Assembly: GCA_021817005.1 (NCBI GenBank)
Contig: JAKAWJ010000006.1
Coordinates: 1-64,000 of the forward strand
Length of the DNA stretch: 64,000 bases
Source of the DNA: an archaeon
GTDB taxonomy: Archaea; Thermoproteota; Thermoprotei_A; Marsarchaeales; Marsarchaeaceae
Reading direction: 5' to 3'
Both the position numbers and the translations under genes were made by a program. Below are positions 54,226 through 63,471 of the stretch, piece after piece. The notes beneath the pieces are model-generated. The model had not been told where the DNA came from. It searched no databases and saw only the letters and a list, made by a program, of their open reading frames with translations. Every line of letters begins with the position of its first letter. The first letter of the stretch is position 1.

Positions 54226-55770
54226 CTAAGAAACATATATGTTTCCTGTAGCTTGGTCGAGGGTCAGTCCGATCTTGTGCAGTGGAATGTAGGCCGGCCC
54301 CCTAATTGCGCTTCCGTTTGATGGGTCAAATAACGAACCGTGACAAGGACAGTAAATGACCCGATCAGGAGAATAGTACTGCACTTCGCACCCCGCATGG
54401 GTACATATTGCCGAGTAAGCATCAAGGGTTCCATCGGATAATCTAATGAGTATTCCTGGTCCTCCAGAAGGATTCGAGAAATAAGTCGCGGAGTTGGGCA
54501 GCAGATTCTTTATGTTTGCGATTGGTTTTGGTCCTGCAGCGGTAGTTGAAGTTGTACCGCCGGATGGTGGCGCCCGGGGCCTGTTCACCATGAAGTCCAG
54601 CCCCAGAGCCATAAGGAGTATGGCTCCAGTGAGGATGCTCGACTTTTTGATAAACTGACGCCTGGCAACTTCAACTTGAGGAGGGGTATAAGTGCCAAGA
54701 ACTGGGCATGCGTCCGATAAGCACAATGCGCCTTGTTTTCGGGAGCACCTCTCGGCGCTACTTCTCACAAACCGGCTGCCGCAGGTCTTCTGCACGGCGG
54801 AGAAGGGGATGAGCACTGAGGCATTGGGATTCGCGAGCGATCTTCTTGACTGTAGACCAGTGTATTTCGTAAAGGCCTCCTCCGATAGGGAGGCAGTCAG
54901 CTTCGAGACCACAGATGCTTTTGCTTTCACTGCGTTGGGCTTCCAGACGCTTGAATCATAATGCACAGAAAAAAACTGAGGTGAAAGCGTCCCTCGGGTA
55001 ATCGCCCTGATAAGGGGACGATTCTGGGGCAAAGCAGAGAAATAGATGTGCCCGGCTACCAGCCCAAGCACCAAGACTGAGGCGTAGATATGCGCAACAA
55101 GAAATCCCGTAGCCACATAGGCCGGCAAGCCTTGAACTGGTAGCAGTCTTAATGGGTCCCAGAGGTACACCCCAGTTACAGCAAGAACGCCAGTAGCTAG
55201 GCCAAGGGACGCATGGTAAATTTTCTTGTAGGGGTCATACTTACCAGTGCGCTCCTGTTCTAGCAAGCCCCTTGCAAACCTTCCGACTCGCTGCATCATA
55301 AGTCTTGCATCCCTTGCCGTAAAGACGATTAGCCGAAGTGACCGACGGGAGTACAACTCATGAAAGGTATGGATCGCCAGCAGTAAAATCAGGCCAAAAG
55401 AGAAGTATTCGTGCCAGAGCAGCGAAAACACGCTAAAGTGAAAAACAGCCAGATTTGGAAAAAGATATATTTCAAACCCCGTAGCTGTCAGGAAGAGGAA
55501 GATTCCCGCGATGAGCCAGTGGACCAGCCTCTGGGTTCTGTCGTAAGCCTGAACAGGGGCGTTTGTCTCGAGACTCTGGTACTCATGGCGTATGTGTACA
55601 GAGCCCTGCTTTCTGCCTCTCAGAACGTAGTGAATGATATAGGCTGCAATAAAACCTGCCAGTGCGATTTCGGTGAAGGGTATTCTCAAACCAACAGCCA
55701 AGCTTGCCGGTGTAGCGTCAGGCGAATGCGATAAAGGCTTGTGGTACAAGCGTCGATAAAGGAGCGGCAC
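54226..55770 (-). CDS. Cytochrome b561-like / Rieske iron-sulfur fusion protein
   Basis: A 514-aa membrane protein. Residues about 30-260 form a di-heme cytochrome b domain of the b561/FdhI type, with helix His residues in RLVHWLIAG, LLWHEYF, IHTFHELY, IYHASLG and VAHIYAS/AGHIYFS. A roughly 100-residue polar linker with five Cys follows. Then come a twin-arginine-like RRQFIKK with a hydrophobic helix (about 370-395) and a C-terminal Rieske domain. The cluster ligands are Cys456, His458, Cys474 and His477. Cys461 and Cys476 can form the disulfide of high-potential bc-type Rieske proteins. The start is GTG 55770. This order in one chain is unusual. It probably moves electrons from quinol. Confidence 0.85.
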   Translation of the reverse strand: MPLLYRRLYHKPLSHSPDATPASLAVGLRIPFTEIALAGFIAAYIIHYVLRGRKQGSVHIRHEYQSLETNAPVQAYDRTQRLVHWLIAGIFLFLTATGFEIYLFPNLAVFHFSVFSLLWHEYFSFGLILLLAIHTFHELYSRRSLRLIVFTARDARLMMQRVGRFARGLLEQERTGKYDPYKKIYHASLGLATGVLAVTGVYLWDPLRLLPVQGLPAYVATGFLVAHIYASVLVLGLVAGHIYFSALPQNRPLIRAITRGTLSPQFFSVHYDSSVWKPNAVKAKASVVSKLTASLSEEAFTKYTGLQSRRSLANPNASVLIPFSAVQKTCGSRFVRSSAERCSRKQGALCLSDACPVLGTYTPPQVEVARRQFIKKSSILTGAILLMALGLDFMVNRPRAPPSGGTTSTTAAGPKPIANIKNLLPNSATYFSNPSGGPGILIRLSDGTLDAYSAICTHAGCEVQYYSPDRVIYCPCHGSLFDPSNGSAIRGPAYIPLHKIGLTLDQATGNIYVS

Positions 55771-55919
55771 CCTCAGTTCTTTGGCTCATGCCAAAAGAGC
55801 GAGCGCGCGTCCCACAGAGGAAGCCTAATTTGCAGAAATGCGTGGATTTCAAGGAGCCTCGATGGTGCGGATTAATATCATAGTGCGTGCCTACCAGCGC
55901 AACTCCTGACCACTCTCTC

Positions 55920-56546
55920 ATGGTGATACAAATGGATCCCACTGAAATAGCGGCCTCTGCAGAGCTCGGAACTCGGACGAGAATACTGCGTTACATTCAT
56001 GATCACCCGGGCTCGCATCTGAGGGCCCTGGCACGCGAGCTGAAGCTGGGAATGGGCAACCTGCAGTATCACGTCCACATCTTGGAAGAGTCTGGACTTC
56101 TGAGCTCATCGAGGGAGGGTCTCAGAAAGTTCTTCTACACGCGTGAGACGTTACGGGAATCCTCCCATTCCCTGATCATCTCCCTTTCTCAGGAAACACC
56201 CAGAGAAATCTTGACCTTTCTCACCCTGAAGGGCAGTTCCACCCAGCACGAAATATGCCTGAAAGTGGGGCGTAAACAGTCAACAGTCTCGTGGCACCTG
56301 AACAGGTTGCGAAAAGCCCGTTTAATCGAGGTATCCGATGGGCAGGGAGGAGGTTTTCGGCCAGCTCAATACAGAGTTAACGAAAAAGTCAGAAGACATC
56401 TCGCGGTGTTCATGGAGAGTTACCACCCAAGCATTTGGACAAGATGGTCGGAGAGAATGAACGAAATTGTGGAGTCAATATCTGACAGCTTTGGAACACA
56501 ATCCGATTCCTTCATCCAAGACGACCCTAGCGGTGTCTTTCATTGA
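55920..56546 (+). CDS. Transcription regulator with two winged-helix domains
   Basis: A 208-aa DNA-binding protein. The first wHTH (about residues 10-75) contains RILRYIHDHPGSHLRALARE followed by LGMGNLQYHVHILEESGL. The second (about 95-165) contains GSSTQHEICLKVGRKQSTVS followed by WHLNRLRKARLIEV. Double winged-helix regulators of this kind are common in Euryarchaeota and Thermoplasmatota. A TATA-like GATTAATATC at 55869-55878 predicts a start near ATG 55920. It diverges from the cytochrome b-Rieske gene and overlaps the next membrane-protein gene, so it may control one or both. Confidence 0.85.
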   Translation: MVIQMDPTEIAASAELGTRTRILRYIHDHPGSHLRALARELKLGMGNLQYHVHILEESGLLSSSREGLRKFFYTRETLRESSHSLIISLSQETPREILTFLTLKGSSTQHEICLKVGRKQSTVSWHLNRLRKARLIEVSDGQGGGFRPAQYRVNEKVRRHLAVFMESYHPSIWTRWSERMNEIVESISDSFGTQSDSFIQDDPSGVFH

Positions 56547-56902
56547 TGCTCATTCTGAACCTGCGCGAGAGCCTCGCGATGTTCCACACCGGTATCGCTT
56601 CGAGCCTAGCGCTTCGGGCGGCGGAGGAACTCGATTTTGAGACGCTTGAATGGTTCAGTTTTATTATTGCGATATTCTCGATTCTTTTGTGTGCGATTAC
56701 ACTGAGTTCATACAGGACTACCAGAAGCAGACGGCTGCTGCTTGTTGCGGTAGCATTCGCACTTTTCGGCGTAAACGCTCTCCTCAGCAACTATGACGTT
56801 CTCGTATTGAATATCAGCCCACTAGAAGTGGCAGTTGCTAGTGCGGTTATGAGCCTGATTATTCTGGTTCTGTTCTTTGCCGCGCTCGTTCTGAAAAGGT
56901 GA
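56543..56902 (+). CDS. Small membrane protein cotranscribed with the regulator
   Basis: A 119-aa protein with three hydrophobic segments (about residues 42-60, 70-88 and 96-117). It starts at TTG 56543, overlapping the regulator stop by four bases; an ATG follows as codon 2. Small three-helix proteins beside double winged-helix regulators are known in archaea, so it may sense or modulate the regulator. No function is assigned. Confidence 0.7.
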   Translation: MMLILNLRESLAMFHTGIASSLALRAAEELDFETLEWFSFIIAIFSILLCAITLSSYRTTRSRRLLLVAVAFALFGVNALLSNYDVLVLNISPLEVAVASAVMSLIILVLFFAALVLKR

Positions 56903-56927
56903 TGCGTCCCAGTCCCGCTGGATTGAT

Positions 56928-57998
56928 TTAAATCACAAGCCTCCCTTTCTTGACCACTTGTTTGCCGTCTACTTCCATTGTGGGCTCTCTTACTAGACCG
57001 TGGAACCCGAGTGTCAGCGACACGGCCCCCTTTACTATACCGTCTTGGCCGTAGCCATACCGCATTCTAGGATTCAGCCCCACCATCAGATAGCCGAGTG
57101 CTCTCTCCCTGAAACTAGAAGCCGCATCCATCGCTCTGAGAACCGCAGCTGATCGCTTTGATGAATAGTCTACCACTACTCCAGCTTGAAACCGAAACGT
57201 TGCATCAGAAAGCCTTCCAAAGCGCGACACTGAGCTAGAGACAGATACGACACCTTCCACGCTCTTTGGGTCCACTCCTCTAATTACCTGCCCTGGCGGA
57301 AGGCTGCTCATATTGTCACCAGAAACGACATCCGCGCTGTCACACACGCCATCCTCAAGCGAACTCTCACCCTTCAGGGTAAAGCTGAGCACTCCCTCCT
57401 CAGATAGGAGCCTGACATGAGCCCCATCGGGCAATGTGGCCAAAACCTCCCTGCCTGACTCTGAAATCTTATCGAAGTCGACGAGGCAAGCCCTGAGTTG
57501 CTCTCCGATTATTTTGTCCGGCTTTTGTCGAAGCAGGCTGGCATATTCCTTTCCCACGTATCCAAGTGGAAACCTTATTCCTCTTAGCTTCGCTTCTTTC
57601 GCAGCGTCGTACCAGGCCCTGTTATACTTTGTGGCCTCTATGTAGTCCTCCCTTGAAATAGCAGGAAAGTAGGGGCCAATTGGGGGGCCGGGTATGAACA
57701 CGTAAGCGTCCGAGGACTTTAGGAGCGAATATTCGTGTCTTCCCATTACGCCCAGAGATGCCTTTGGGATCTTTTGAAGCGTCTGGACGTAATCCTGACC
57801 GTGCTCGTAGATGAGCACAGGAAGCGCTCCTACCCTGCGAACCTCTCTTATCACTGCTCTTGCCAGTCCTAATCCATTATCCCACGTTTCCACCGTCACC
57901 GTTTCCCCCTGTTTTATTCCGAGTGACTTTTCGACTGCAATTCTGGCAACGCTAGAACTCAGGCGGTCGATTGCTGCGGTATAACCATCTGTCTTCAA
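56928..57998 (-). CDS. Aminopeptidase, M29-like family
   Basis: A 356-aa protein resembling thermophilic metallo-aminopeptidases (AmpS/AmpT/PepS class). Features are the N-terminal SLGIKQGETVTVETWDNGLG segment, a middle GYVGKEYASLL region and a C-terminal domain with GLNPRMRYGYGQDGIVKGAV and LGFHGLVREPTMEVDG. It would remove N-terminal residues from peptides in the cytoplasm with two bound metals. The classic Glu/His metal motifs are less clear than in characterised members, so activity is not certain. It adds to the peptide-degrading theme of the window. Confidence 0.75.
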   Translation of the reverse strand: MKTDGYTAAIDRLSSSVARIAVEKSLGIKQGETVTVETWDNGLGLARAVIREVRRVGALPVLIYEHGQDYVQTLQKIPKASLGVMGRHEYSLLKSSDAYVFIPGPPIGPYFPAISREDYIEATKYNRAWYDAAKEAKLRGIRFPLGYVGKEYASLLRQKPDKIIGEQLRACLVDFDKISESGREVLATLPDGAHVRLLSEEGVLSFTLKGESSLEDGVCDSADVVSGDNMSSLPPGQVIRGVDPKSVEGVVSVSSSVSRFGRLSDATFRFQAGVVVDYSSKRSAAVLRAMDAASSFRERALGYLMVGLNPRMRYGYGQDGIVKGAVSLTLGFHGLVREPTMEVDGKQVVKKGRLVI

Positions 57999-58184
57999 TT
58001 CTATGCACTATCACGGAGACAACGTGCATGCCGATTTAACACTTGCGAGTTTACTTCGCATGTGCTACACGCAGCACCACGCTCTGAATGAGCGATCCGG
58101 AGCGACTGAATAGTTCGAAATGCCCCGGAGATTCGCGAACCTGGGGGAAAGGGGGGGAATTCGTGAAAACATTCAAGAGCGTTC

Positions 58185-58733
58185 TCAGCCCGAGGTCCCC
58201 TTCGTGCGGCTCGAGTCTTTAATGATTTCGTATTTCAGCTGCACCTCATTTTGTGATAACCTGCGCATGTCCAGCAGGTTTAGCCTGAAGTCCACCCCCG
58301 GATGACCGAATAGCCCCTTTCCTTCCCCAAGCAGCCATGGCTCAAAGTCAATTACGATTTCGTCAATAAGACCGAGAGTAGCAAAAGATGCTATAATCTC
58401 AGCCCCTCCACCAAGCAGCATTTTCGTATAACCCTTTTCGGAAAGGAATTCTACTATCCTAGCAGGGCCCCCTGACACAAAATTGGCCCCCTTTACCGCT
58501 CGGAAAAGCTCAGGGCGATGCGTTGCTACAACTACTTCCACTTTTCCTAGCTTTGCGATTTGCCCCCCATTGTAGATAGCTTCGAAGGTCTTTCTGCCGA
58601 CGACAAGGTTTCCAAACGTCTTCGCGCTCTCTAAGAACCTCTCCCAATCCTCGTCAGCTACAAATTCTGTATCGTCGTCACCTCGCGTAATCAGACCATT
58701 CACGCTGGCTGCTATATATGCGCAAATTCTCAT
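58185..58733 (-). CDS. RibD C-terminal / dihydrofolate reductase-like protein
   Basis: A 182-aa protein of the RibD-C/DHFR fold. It begins MRICAYIAASVNGLITRGDD, has the NADPH-binding NLVVGRKTFEAI and the LLGGGAEIIASFATLGLIDE motif, and ends with a strand pair. Relatives reduce the riboflavin precursor ribosylaminopyrimidine, or act as diverged reductases. No other riboflavin gene is nearby, so the substrate is uncertain. Confidence 0.88.
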   Translation of the reverse strand: MRICAYIAASVNGLITRGDDDTEFVADEDWERFLESAKTFGNLVVGRKTFEAIYNGGQIAKLGKVEVVVATHRPELFRAVKGANFVSGGPARIVEFLSEKGYTKMLLGGGAEIIASFATLGLIDEIVIDFEPWLLGEGKGLFGHPGVDFRLNLLDMRRLSQNEVQLKYEIIKDSSRTKGTSG

Positions 58734-59231
58734 ATCGGTGCTTGGCGAGATACACTCCCCATATTATAGGACGGCGGGAACTTGCTCACGTCGCTCGGTG
58801 GTCAGCGAGAGCCCTGCCAATATGGTAGTTCCCCAACGCGAATCAGCAAGAATCGGAAGGCTTGAGATTCAAGCGGTGCGGCTTTGTTCATTGCCTGAAA
58901 GTAGAGTGGGCTCTCTCCCTCGATTTGTTGCCATTATGAGCACTTGCGAGAAAAGAACCATTGCGGTTCAACTCAGGATTTGCTGTCAGGTTGCAGTCGT
59001 AGTAGTGCACCTCGCGCACCCTGCCTCGGGCGGTTGCAGACAAAGGGGTTTACGTTTCCCATAGGGGGCGCGCTCGCCTGAGCCCCCCCCCCGCGCTCCA
59101 GGCAGTTGTGACTCAGGAAGCATTTCATGTGGCGCGTATCCCTGGAAGCCATGGTTAGCCCGGCGCTGAGCCGGTTCGTCCAGACCCTCAAGAGGATTAC
59201 GCGGGGGGCCGCTAACCCTAATGTATTTGGT
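58734..59231. other. Intergenic region, no gene recognised
   Basis: It includes a ten-base C run around 59082-59093. Frames on both strands are Arg/Ser/Cys-rich and not protein-like. The left end should hold the promoter of the RibD-like gene. Confidence 0.35.
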
Positions 59232-59738
59232 TCAGGGATCGGTCTCAGGCGGAAGTGGAACGGCTGGCTCAATTCCGCTCTTGTCTTGCAAGAGCATTTC
59301 GGAGGAGACGTGGGGCGACTTGGAGCCGGAATCCTCTTGACTGCGCTGCTCATCTCCGACGCTTTCGAGCCCAAGCCCTACGTATACGTTGCAAGCTGCA
59401 ATGCTTGCAACGTGCATGGGATAAACCCCTACGTTGCTCGAAAATCCGGAAACCTGAACACGACCACTGTGCACAAAATCCAGTCCTTGAGCAGTGCTGA
59501 GTTCATAAGGCAGAATTGAGATGCGCTTGTATCCATCGCTAGCGGGCTCAACTTCTTTAGGAGCGGCTTCCGGTGAGCCGATCTCGCGCCCCAAGCCATC
59601 GCCAGTCACAAAGTGCTCAAGCTTGACATAGCGTCGACGGTTTTTCCAATCGCTAAGCCTGAGCCGGATGCTCTTCGCCATTTTGACTGGATCGAAAATC
59701 ATTTGGTTCTCATCATCTGAGCCCTGTTCTGAATTCAT
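59232..59738 (-). CDS. Hypothetical protein
   Basis: A 168-aa frame that I do not recognise. The first 90 residues are protein-like, beginning MNSEQGSDDENQMIFDPVKM and followed by a basic SIRLRLSDWKNRRRYVKLEH segment, then an acidic stretch. The last 40 residues are polar. A TATA-like GTATAACG lies just upstream (about 59743-59750), rather close to the ATG. It may be a soluble accessory protein. Confidence 0.45.
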   Translation of the reverse strand: MNSEQGSDDENQMIFDPVKMAKSIRLRLSDWKNRRRYVKLEHFVTGDGLGREIGSPEAAPKEVEPASDGYKRISILPYELSTAQGLDFVHSGRVQVSGFSSNVGVYPMHVASIAACNVYVGLGLESVGDEQRSQEDSGSKSPHVSSEMLLQDKSGIEPAVPLPPETDP

Positions 59739-59898
59739 TGCGTTATACAGCTACTCAATCTAGGGGGATAAAGTGCGCCCCGAAACTAATTGGACCTCAA
59801 CGTGCGGCCGGTCTTCACCCAATCCTGAAGACAAGGGAATCTTCCCAAACGAATGAAGCAGAAAAAAAAGAGTGCGGCTGACCCGAACCGCGAGGAAT

Positions 59899-60273
59899 TC
59901 AGGCCCTAACCGTCACTTCTTCGAGTATTCCTTCCGGTGCCGAGATAAAGTCGGTGATGCGCCGCTGCCTCTCGACCCGTAGTCGCGCCTCGGTCTGAAT
60001 GCCGCGCATGACTGAGAGCATCCACTTGAACATCACGACTTGCGCCAGGTATCCTAGGGCACCGAAGAACATTGCATTCGGCCAGCTGAACCCGTAGACA
60101 TCCAGGAGAACGTTGTAGATGATCCAGCCAACTATTGCGTTGACGCCGGTCACGAACACCTCCTGTTTGAGTGCGAGCCCCACCAGCCTCTGCACTAGTG
60201 TACGTTGGACATCGGTGGCCATCTGGGAGCATGATATATATGCGCGAGATGAAATAAGGATTTCCTGCCTCAT
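59899..60273 (-). CDS. Hypothetical membrane protein
   Basis: A 124-aa protein. A start at ATG 60222 (codon 18) would begin MATDVQRTLVQRLVGLALKQ. Two hydrophobic segments (about residues 40-60 and 65-88) and a basic, helical C-terminus give a small two-helix membrane protein. The first ATG (60273) overlaps the stop of the upstream ORF (ATGA), which favours coupling if that ORF is real. No family is recognised. Confidence 0.6.
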   Translation of the reverse strand: MRQEILISSRAYISCSQMATDVQRTLVQRLVGLALKQEVFVTGVNAIVGWIIYNVLLDVYGFSWPNAMFFGALGYLAQVVMFKWMLSVMRGIQTEARLRVERQRRITDFISAPEGILEEVTVRA

Positions 60274-60509
60274 GCTAAAATGCCGAAAATGGGCGCCGTG
60301 AGGGCAACAAAATTTGACCAGAAGTTTTCTTGCACACGGAGAGCCAACCGCGCCGCACTGTACCTATGGCCGGTCTCGACCAAAATTGTGACCGACCGAG
60401 CAACTGCAGCAGTGTCGGCGACCAGGTTTCCCTCTGCGCGTAATGCAGAATGAACCTGCTTGTAAGTCAAGGTTTCATACGCGAGTTGGGGCTGATCCAA
60501 GCTTGCCAA
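60270..60509 (-). CDS. Small hypothetical ORF upstream of the membrane protein
   Basis: A 79-aa frame from TTG 60509. It contains KQVHSALRAEGNLVADTAAV and a hydrophobic C-terminal end. The only support is the 4-base overlap with the next gene and a fairly protein-like composition. Confidence 0.35.
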   Translation of the reverse strand: MASLDQPQLAYETLTYKQVHSALRAEGNLVADTAAVARSVTILVETGHRYSAARLALRVQENFWSNFVALTAPIFGILA

Positions 60510-61135
60510 TTCTGTAAACTCATGAATTAAGGAGCTGGTTCGACGCGCTGCAAGTGATCAATGGGAGTGCTCAGCTCTGCCTCCGGGGAGTCGAGTAATG
60601 AGGAGGGGTGTGGAAGACGGAAATTCCTGAAGCGCCTGGCATGATTCGGCTCCTTACCTGAGGGTATAATATCAGTCGCCACTATGAGGCTCCGGGTTTA
60701 TGAACGATAACACCTAACTGAAAGTGAAGGGCTATTCGCCGCTTTACAGGGATATCGCCGGATAATTCCTTTGCCCCGGTTCCCAAGTGATACCCCCGTT
60801 CCTGGGATTTATTACCGGTCAATTCAATAACGCGCCAGGCGACGCGTTGCGCTCAACGCTAGGATGGTCTTACACGCGGAGATTTCTAAAACTGGACTGA
60901 GCAGATACGCTATTAGATATAGTAAGCACGAATTTCGCCCTTGGAAATCGTGGCTAATTTACTCTGTAGTGAGTGCCCCGGGCGCGGGAAAGGATCAGTC
61001 CTTGAGAGCTGCTTAGTTCAGGACAATCCTCCTAACTGGCCTTTCAACAGTGAGATAGCCCGTACGAATTGTAGTGGCTAGGAGAAGACACTTGTAAGGC
61101 TTATAGGGTTCGCCTCCCGGAAACCAAAGAGCTTA
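60510..61135. other. Intergenic region
   Basis: No gene was recognised in over 600 bases. The right end has a TATA-like GGCTTATAGG at about 61097-61106 that fits the M50 protease gene. The rest contains only very short frames. Confidence 0.4.
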
Positions 61136-62335
61136 TTGGCGAAGGACGAAGGGGAACATAAAAGCAACAGGGCCGTTAAATTTTCGTACGGCTTGGTAAC
61201 GTTAGAGAGCGAAAGAGCGGCACTTGCGCTAAAACGTCTTGCAAATAGCAGAGCTAATCTCCTTTTCGTGTATCTGGGAGTGCCCATCTTTGTCGGCCTG
61301 GGTTTGGTTGCCTTCTACCTAGTGCTGTCTAGCCTCGGTGTCTACATAGTTAGCTCTAGCGCAAGACAGGCAGCCAGCAGCATTCCGTTACAGAATTACT
61401 TGCTCATACCCGGCCTGAACACCTTTGTACCAATCTTCTATGGCTTGCTGGGTATCGTTATAGCAGTCACCGTGCATGAGGGAAGTCACGGCGTGATGTC
61501 TTGGCGGGAAGGCGTGAGCCTCGAAGGAGCTGGAGTGATACTTTTCCTATTTGTGCCTCTTGGAGCGTATGTTCGGCCATCTGAGAAGGAGCTCGAAAGT
61601 AAGAGCTCGATCCAAAAAATAAACGTGGTTACCGCGGGCATTACGGCAAACATGATTCTTGGCGCCCTCTGCCTCGGGGTGCTCGTTCTCCTGATTTTAC
61701 CTACGGTCGCGGTAGCGGCTCCTGCGGCTAGTGGCGTTCAGATTTTTTCGGTGGCTTCTGGTTCACCGGCCTCCAGAGCTGGACTATTGCCAGGCGACAT
61801 AATCCGCTCGATTGCAGGCTATAACCTCGAGAACAGCACCCAGCTAAGCCAGCTTGAGTCCACGGTGCTCAGACCAGGAGAAAATGTGAGCGTAGTTACG
61901 AGCACGGGGAAGGTCACCTATGCAGTGCTCGAAAAGGACCCCTATAACTCCTCTATCGCTATACTCGGGATTACGACTTATTCACCAGCAGAAGCGCTCT
62001 CGGAATGGAAGCACCCGACCAGTCTTTTGATTTATTTCTTGCCTGCCTCCTATTTCGCAACCCCGCTCAACCCTGCCGTAGCCAGTTCATATACCTCAAA
62101 GCTACCAGACTGGCAATCGATATCAAACACCTTTTACTGGATTTGGTGGATGAATATCAACTTGGGCATTTTCAACGCGCTTCCGGCAAACCCACTGGAC
62201 GGAGGGAAAGTAATACTGGAAGTGTTTCGCAAGCTTCTGGGTTCTACGGCTCGCGCCGAAAGCGCTGCGAACGTCTTGTCGGCCATTGTATTTTCGCTTG
62301 TGTTTCTTCTCATCATACTTCCCAGGCTGCCCTGA
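61136..62335 (+). CDS. Site-2-type intramembrane metalloprotease (M50) with PDZ domain
   Basis: A 399-aa membrane protease. The zinc motif HEGSH lies in VTVHEGSHGVMSW (about residue 115), and the third ligand in NPLDGGKVI (about residue 360). Between them a PDZ domain (about 200-265) contains SGSPASRAGLLPGDIIRSI. It has multiple membrane helices. A TATA-like element about 31 bases upstream supports the leaderless TTG start at 61136. Relatives cleave membrane-bound regulators or leftover signal peptides. It is followed 75 bases later by the erythrin-VIT gene. Confidence 0.92.
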   Translation: MAKDEGEHKSNRAVKFSYGLVTLESERAALALKRLANSRANLLFVYLGVPIFVGLGLVAFYLVLSSLGVYIVSSSARQAASSIPLQNYLLIPGLNTFVPIFYGLLGIVIAVTVHEGSHGVMSWREGVSLEGAGVILFLFVPLGAYVRPSEKELESKSSIQKINVVTAGITANMILGALCLGVLVLLILPTVAVAAPAASGVQIFSVASGSPASRAGLLPGDIIRSIAGYNLENSTQLSQLESTVLRPGENVSVVTSTGKVTYAVLEKDPYNSSIAILGITTYSPAEALSEWKHPTSLLIYFLPASYFATPLNPAVASSYTSKLPDWQSISNTFYWIWWMNINLGIFNALPANPLDGGKVILEVFRKLLGSTARAESAANVLSAIVFSLVFLLIILPRLP

Positions 62336-62409
62336 AGAAGCGCGCGAGACAAGGTTTCGAGGGCAACTGGGCTTATGTCAGAGAACGGATTAATGGGCTG
62401 CCACACGCG

Positions 62410-63471
62410 ATGGATGGAATAGAGAAAAATTTCAGGAACGAAGTCGTGAGCCAGCTCGTATATTCTGAGCTCGCGAAGCGGGAACGCAACCCGAGCGTGA
62501 GGCAGGTATTGCTCAAACTTGCGGAATCTGAGCGGAGGCACGTGGAGGTCTGGAAGAAAATTGGCGGACGCAAGAATGTGCAGCTATCTCGTTTGACCCT
62601 TCGAGACAGACTGAAAGTGCTGATCTACAGAGGATATCACAGTATTCTTGGGACGCGGCTGACAGTAAGACTTCTGGAAGCTGGAGAGCTTGGCTCGATA
62701 AAGGCGTATTACAGGCTCTTACAGGATAGCACGCTGACAGATGAAGAAAGAAGTCTGGTTAAAGGCCTAATAATCGACGAACTCGAGCATGAGGAAGCGC
62801 TTGTTGGCAAGGAATTTAGAGGAGAAGGTATCAGGGACGCCGTTTACGGGGTGAGCGACGGTTTGATTGAGGTGCTCGCGGGGTCTTCGGGTTTGGCGGG
62901 CTTCTTTACCTCGAGCACGCTTATCGCATTAGGGGGAACAATCATTGGCGTCTCCGGGGCGCTCTCTATGGCCGTCGGAGCATATCTTTCCACGAGCTCA
63001 CAGCTGGAGCTTGCGACAAGCCAAAAGTCAAAGAGCGATATCCAGTCCGAAATTGACCCCCCGTCGATTGTTAACCGTCTCAAGCTCAAGTTTATGGACG
63101 AAGGAATGACGGGTGCTGTAGCCGAGAGAATAGCGCAGGATTTGAAGGACCTAGCGCCCAGCCTGGTGACCCCGGCTTCGAACGAAAGACCTGCTAGAAG
63201 CGCCATGAACACCGGCCTCGCGTACGTCCTAGGCGCTGCAGTTCCAGTGATTCCCTACGCAGCGGGGGTCTCCGGGCTTTCTGGTATAATCATATCTTTC
63301 GCAGCCACGGCTATTGCCACTTTTGCGGTAGGATTCATAATCGGAACTCTGAGCGATGTCAACCCTGTCCGCAAGGGGGTACAGATGGCAGCTCTTGCGA
63401 TGGGCGCAGCCCTGGGCACACATTTCATAGGGATCGCGGCCTCCAGAATCCTCCACATTTCTGTCGTATAG
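62410..63471 (+). CDS. Erythrin-VIT fusion iron transporter (MbfA-like)
   Basis: 353 aa from ATG 62410. The N-terminal ferritin-like domain (about residues 1-130) has helix Glu/His pairs in LAESERRHVEVW and GLIIDELEHEEAL that bind a di-iron centre. The C-terminal VIT1/CCC1 domain (about 140-353) starts AVYGVSDGLIEVLAGSSGLAG and has five likely membrane helices. MbfA proteins export iron or protect from peroxide. The frame is open far upstream inside the protease gene, but the first standard start in a protein-like context is ATG 62410. It fits an oxidative-stress or iron role in a genome that has lost katG. Confidence 0.9.
   Translation: MDGIEKNFRNEVVSQLVYSELAKRERNPSVRQVLLKLAESERRHVEVWKKIGGRKNVQLSRLTLRDRLKVLIYRGYHSILGTRLTVRLLEAGELGSIKAYYRLLQDSTLTDEERSLVKGLIIDELEHEEALVGKEFRGEGIRDAVYGVSDGLIEVLAGSSGLAGFFTSSTLIALGGTIIGVSGALSMAVGAYLSTSSQLELATSQKSKSDIQSEIDPPSIVNRLKLKFMDEGMTGAVAERIAQDLKDLAPSLVTPASNERPARSAMNTGLAYVLGAAVPVIPYAAGVSGLSGIIISFAATAIATFAVGFIIGTLSDVNPVRKGVQMAALAMGAALGTHFIGIAASRILHISVV

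Noticed and set aside
62005-62409. N-terminal extension of the erythrin-VIT frame inside the protease gene
   Set aside because: It is out of frame with the well-supported protease and lacks homology; ATG 62410 is the sensible start.
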